Positions 61,804 to 64,000 of a stretch of 64,000 nucleotides of DNA are shown in pieces. The DNA comes from Mugil cephalus (taxonomy: Eukaryota > Chordata > Actinopteri > Mugiliformes > Mugilidae): the NCBI RefSeq assembly GCF_022458985.1, contig NC_061783.1, positions 16,623,913-16,687,912 of the forward strand, given 5' to 3'. The notes below the pieces were generated by a model. That model searched no databases and was not told where the DNA came from. It saw only the letters and a list, made by a program, of their open reading frames with translations. Each line of letters opens with the position of its first letter. The stretch's first letter is position 1. The translations under genes were made by a program, and so were the position numbers.

Positions 61804-64000
61804 GTGAGTTGGTTTTTTTTTGTCTGTCACAAATTCTAATATAAGCACAGCAAATGCTTTTCCTAATTTTCCTAAAATCCAGCAGGGGTAGTCCAAAGTT
61901 GGTCACCTGGTGTCAACCGATGGGCACTTGTTGTCAAGCAGAATCTCCTTTTAGTGGGAGAACATCCCTTTTGATTGAGAAGTGCGATCACAGAGACTGA
62001 CCTAAGCTGGTTAAAGCCTTATCAAGCACGACATCTTGATTCTTAGCCATAAAATCCCGCAGTGATCTCCTTTGCCATTTGCTTCTGAGGCCTCCTGCTG
62101 TGCAAACTTTTGACTTTTGCACCTTGATAATGACCTGTTGCACTTTTGGATCTTTTTAGCACCACCTGTATATGTTTATATTCTTATAAAGACCCTCAAA
62201 ACCAGCAAGCTCGATTTGTAGTAACAGGAGTAAATAGGGTTGTTTGTGCTGCTGCGGAACGAGACAGTTAACTGTACACTATGCGCTTCGGCAGCGACAG
62301 AAAATTTGTGTAGGAAACCACAATGACAAGAAGTCTACTCCTTCCTCCCCGTTTTTTATTTTTTGTGTCGCCTGCCTACATGACATTACATGGTTGTCTT
62401 TGTGAACACATGCAAAACCACACTGGTATTTACTGTTATTCAACGAGTGAAACTGCTAATGAAGTGTACTTTAGTTTATGTTTCCTCTTTTTTTTTTTTG
62501 TTTTGTTTTTCTGAATCCAATTCTTACTTCAGAAAGAGTGAGAAGGTAGCTAAACTCTTATGCAATAGACAGAAGACAGATAAACACAGATAAACTTTGT
62601 CACTTTCCCACACCATGCCATGAAGATAAATCTGAGTCAGACTTTTACAGTGTATTATAGAACATTGTCGAGAGTTGTTGAGCTGCTGGTAGTTTCCCCT
62701 CTCGCTCCTGCTTCCTTGTTCCCTCGAACAAATTTGAGCATTTCTGTTGAGTCAGCCCTCACCGCCTCTCAGACAAATCTCTCTTTGTGTCCTCTTGGAC
62801 GTTTGCTAGCAGGGGTTTGGGTTGTTAGACTGGACTCTTGGCAGAGAGATTTAGACCACGCTGACCTTCCACTGTACGCCTGAGTGATGCAGACAGCAGG
62901 CCGCACAGTCTCAGTTTGACGTGGGTGAGGTGGAAAAAAATGTAAAGTGCTAGAGGAAGAGCAAAAGCGAGGAAGGGCGAAGATAAAACGGCAGTTTGAC
63001 AGTCATACTGAGAGAAATAAGGATTTTTATTCGGCCTGTTCACGCTGCATGTTTTTTTTTTCGCTCACTTCCTCTTTCAAACTGAGCCACTTCCTCCAAA
63101 CAAGAGGCAGAGGTAGGCACAGGGGAGTGACGTGGTGTCCATTTTTAAATTGCCAAATGCAACCCAGACGCTTAAGGACCATCTGTTTCACATTGTGAAA
63201 GAGAAACCTCTAAATTAATTTCTCCAAATCTCAACAGTCCAGTCCAGTCATGTATCCTTAAATAAACAGTTTCTGTGAATTCCTCTCTCTAAGTAGCCCT
63301 TTTGTTTCATGGAACTTGCTTCTTTCTTCCATAACCACACTTTAGCTGCAGTGAGCTTCTCTGGCCACCTGTCGCTCTCATGTTGTTGCCGTTTAGGCTC
63401 CTTTGACGTCAGGCCTCCTTCCCTACCCCCTCTGAACCACACCATCGTTACACAAAGGGGGGTGCTGACCTGCTTGTTTCTCATCATCCTCCACGTTTAT
63501 CTTCATTTTCGCTTTAGCCCTCGCTCGTTAAATGCTCTCGATTCGCACTTTTGAAGCTAAACATTGCTGCAGATTTTCTTAGAGATTAATCAGTTTGTCA
63601 TAGTTTTTGTCTTCAAGCAGTCACACTTTTCTGTTGAAAGTTTATCTAAGATGTGACCTCTTAGGTTAAGGTAAGCAGGTAAGCATTGAAAATGTAAAGA
63701 ATTATTATTACTTCATGAACTTCCCCCTTTTTCTCGTATTCTTCCTGTCCCTGTGTCTCACCGGGTGGCCCTGCAGCCCTGCTGGGTTAATCAGGTTCAG
63801 GGAGGGAGGATTAACCTCCTGTGCCTTAGCATGGTTAGGACCAGCCTCTCTAATGCAGCGCTATTATCTGCACTCCGCTGCAAACGTCCATAGTCAGGGA
63901 GAAGCAGATAGTGTCTGCACCCACGGGTCTGTTTGCTGCAGGCCTCAGAGCCGAGCTGCTGTTATTATAAGACAGAGTGTGGACGTGCTGCCGTTTCCTG
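61804..64000 (+). other. ppp1r18: ppp1r18 intron, continuing beyond the window
   Basis: Begins GTGAGT. No further exon with the expected KISF-type PP1-binding motif was found before 64000. Contains T runs (62491-62500, 63051-63061) and CT-rich sequence; no RNA gene or transposon end was recognised. Confidence 0.5.

Overview
The window is nuclear DNA from a vertebrate, almost certainly a ray-finned (teleost) fish. The genes have many short exons with canonical GT/AG junctions, long AT-rich introns, microsatellites, Tc1/mariner elements of fish type and a GIY-YIG retroelement relic. Their predicted proteins read as close relatives of named vertebrate families. The species cannot be named from the sequence alone.

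Layout on the + strand: (1) 3' end of tmem42 (550-1132, +). (2) An apparently intact Tc1-like transposon with 202-bp inverted repeats and a complete DD34E transposase (2242-3847). (3) zdhhc3, a Golgi-type DHHC palmitoyltransferase, six coding exons (9455-16364, -), with a possible CpG-rich non-coding first exon near 20.8-21.25 kb. (4) exosc7, exosome ring subunit, eight exons (22896-25638, +). (5) clec3b/tetranectin, three exons (27558-29126, +). (6) cdcp1, thirteen exons over 14 kb (31311-45693, -), with an N-terminally expanded ectodomain and transposon relics in its introns. (7) A small seven-exon LIM-only gene of the Ajuba/LIMD1/WTIP type that lacks the pre-LIM region and half of the last LIM domain (48784-50585, +). 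(8) nrm (nurim), four exons (51712-53893, +), with a canonical tRNA-Lys(CTT) in its first intron. (9) A 1.8-kb segment bracketed by duplicated pieces of the nrm locus, with CCAAT and NRF1 promoter-type motifs and an unrecognised three-exon reading frame (54.7-56.5 kb). (10) The 5' part of ppp1r18 (phostensin) as one 3.9-kb coding exon (57874-61803, +), continuing beyond the window.

The order tmem42-zdhhc3-exosc7-clec3b-cdcp1 is that of human 3p21.31 (TGM4, present there, is absent here). In humans LIMD1 lies a little further along the same block. nrm and ppp1r18 are neighbours in human 6p21.33. The window therefore spans a junction between two blocks that are separate in humans, placed at about 50.6-51.7 kb. 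These are unrelated housekeeping, membrane and secreted-protein genes. No operon-like cooperation is expected.

Points most worth a second look: the modular expansion of Cdcp1 by two extra short-plus-long exon pairs, all with phase 1-1 introns; the truncated mini-LIM gene; the nrm-derived duplications around an unknown reading frame; and the young-looking Tc1 element. Exon boundaries were read by eye from reading frame, splice signals and remembered family sequence; no alignment was run.
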